Assembly: GCA_963824095.1 (NCBI GenBank)
Contig: CAWGNS010000008.1
Span: forward strand, 62,001-126,000
DNA length: 64,000 bases
Source of the DNA: JBBDWJ01 sp963824095
Lineage (GTDB): Bacteria > Acidobacteriota > Terriglobia > Bryobacterales > UBA6623
Reading direction: 5' to 3'
Each line of letters starts with the position of its first letter. Positions within the stretch are counted from its first letter, which is position 1. This document shows, one piece after another, positions 63,334-64,000 of the stretch. Position numbers and translations under genes: made by a program. The notes under the pieces were generated by a model. It was given only the letters and a program-made list of their open reading frames with translations. It was not told the DNA's origin and ran no database searches.

Positions 63334-63359
63334 GGGCGGCGCCTTCACCGGCGCCGCCC
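63334..63359 (+). terminator. Intrinsic terminator after the TonB-dependent receptor
   Basis: GGGCGGCGCC-TTCACC-GGCGCCGCCC, ten perfect GC-rich pairs with a six-base loop, then GTTCTTTC. It begins 25 bases after the receptor stop codon. Confidence 0.85.
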
Positions 63360-63443
63360 GTTCTTTCGATTTTCGGGTCCAGCCCGCGAAATCGAGATCG
63401 CAAGAAAGAGATTCATTTGAGAGATCCGCTAGGGAGTTCCGCT

Positions 63444-64000
63444 GTGCGTGTTCGTCTGTCTCCAAGGTTTGGCCGCCACCTTGTTCCGGCTTTGCTGGCG
63501 CTGTCGTGTTCGCTGCTGTTGGTGAACTGTCATTCCACGCCGCCTGGTTCGGAGCGCTTGAGCACGCTGCACGTGCCCGATGGCTTCGAGGTTTCGCTGG
63601 CCGCCGGGCAGGAACTGGTCTCCTATCCGATGCTGGGCACGCTCGACGACCGCGGACGCCTGTTCGTGTGCCAGTCCTCCGGCAACACCTTGCAGACGCC
63701 CGAAATGGCCGCGAACCCCGATTACACGATCAACATGCTCGAAGATACCGACGGCGACGGTTTCTTCGACAAGAGCACGACGTTTGCGGACAAGCTCACG
63801 CTGCCGGCCGGCGCGGTCTGGTACCGCGGCAGCCTGTTTGTCGCCTCGCCGCCCGACGTGATCCGCTTCGACGACACCGATGGCGACGGCGTGGCCGATC
63901 ACCGCGAAGTTATCGCCAGCGGCTGGAATCTCTCTTCCAACGCCGCCAGCCTCCACGGGCCGTTCATGAGCCCCGACGGCCGGCTGTATCTCACCGACGG
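63444..64000 (+). CDS. Lipoprotein with propeller-like dehydrogenase repeats, partial
   Basis: Runs off the right edge; about 185 residues visible. GTG start at 63444 with AGGGAG seven bases upstream. Lipoprotein signal (LVPALLALSCSLLLVNC, Cys33 after the GTG-encoded Met). Then LHVPDGFEVSLAAGQELVSY, a pattern (PxGFxxxLxA) found at the start of PVC/Acidobacteria membrane-bound dehydrogenase and NHL-type glucose-dehydrogenase-like proteins. Two calcium-type loops EDTDGDGFFDKST and DDTDGDGVADHRE and a GPFMSPDGRLYLTDG blade follow. Likely a secreted sugar-related beta-propeller, consistent with the receptor next door. The rest of the gene is unseen. Confidence 0.78.
   Translation, partial: MRVRLSPRFGRHLVPALLALSCSLLLVNCHSTPPGSERLSTLHVPDGFEVSLAAGQELVSYPMLGTLDDRGRLFVCQSSGNTLQTPEMAANPDYTINMLEDTDGDGFFDKSTTFADKLTLPAGAVWYRGSLFVASPPDVIRFDDTDGDGVADHREVIASGWNLSSNAASLHGPFMSPDGRLYLTD

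Overview
The window is high-GC DNA with densely coding blocks separated by repeat-filled intergenic gaps. Several gene families point to an Acidobacteriota genome, most likely Bryobacterales/Solibacter-like. These are a TIGR03435-type orphan protein (50811-51719), a TonB-dependent receptor with an N-terminal carboxypeptidase-regulatory domain next to a ROK regulator, a TPR plus CRTAC1/UnbV pair, and a lipoprotein sulfatase-like enzyme. The taxonomic call is inference from gene content. No rRNA, tRNA, CRISPR array or transposase gene was found.

Layout, left to right. 1-4.9 kb: the end of a glycosyltransferase, a periplasmic molybdenum hydroxylase pair (2Fe-2S subunit plus a frameshifted molybdopterin subunit) and an epoxide-hydrolase-like lipoprotein. 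5.3-11.6 kb, minus strand: two tandem copies of the same three-gene set (TadE-like, TadE/G-like, TadG-like VWA protein), the first closed by a strong intrinsic terminator. 12-18.8 kb, plus strand: a chemosensory cluster cheA-cheW-cheY-cheB-cheR-cheX, whose CheA carries a degenerate receiver domain. No receptor gene lies nearby. 19.3-26.4 kb: a membrane-anchored amidase-like protein, a divergent actin-like ATPase and a 1348-residue membrane patatin. 27-34.3 kb: an ArnT-like glycosyltransferase, a DUF454 membrane protein, an AhpD-like protein, an AmtB ammonium transporter and an MFS exporter with a shifted C-terminus.

34.5-46 kb: a sulfatase-family lipoprotein, an SDR oxidoreductase, a 36-residue lysine-rich protein (minus strand), a YhiN-type flavoprotein, a remnant of an ABC substrate-binding protein, a frameshifted methyltransferase, ilvD, a PEP mutase-family lyase and hisS. 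46.4-50 kb: a surface-polysaccharide set made of a Wza-like export protein, a carbamoyltransferase, an SxtJ-like protein and DUF5989. 50-54.7 kb, minus strand: a PNPOx-family protein, the TIGR03435 protein, an acyl-CoA dehydrogenase and a class III aminotransferase. 55.2-64 kb: the TPR/CRTAC1 pair, then a ROK regulator divergent from a large TonB-dependent receptor with a near-consensus sigma-70 promoter and a clean terminator. A lipoprotein of the PVC/Acidobacteria dehydrogenase type runs off the right edge.

The most unusual feature of the window is its intergenic space. At least seven families of short palindromic units (called A to G here) recur, often as two arms in inverted orientation and sometimes side by side or nested. 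In family A each arm folds into a hairpin with a GNRA-type loop, and stem bases change in compensating pairs between copies. This suggests selection or propagation through a folded form, as in REP/BIME elements. Three genes also carry frameshifts that removal of one base would repair.
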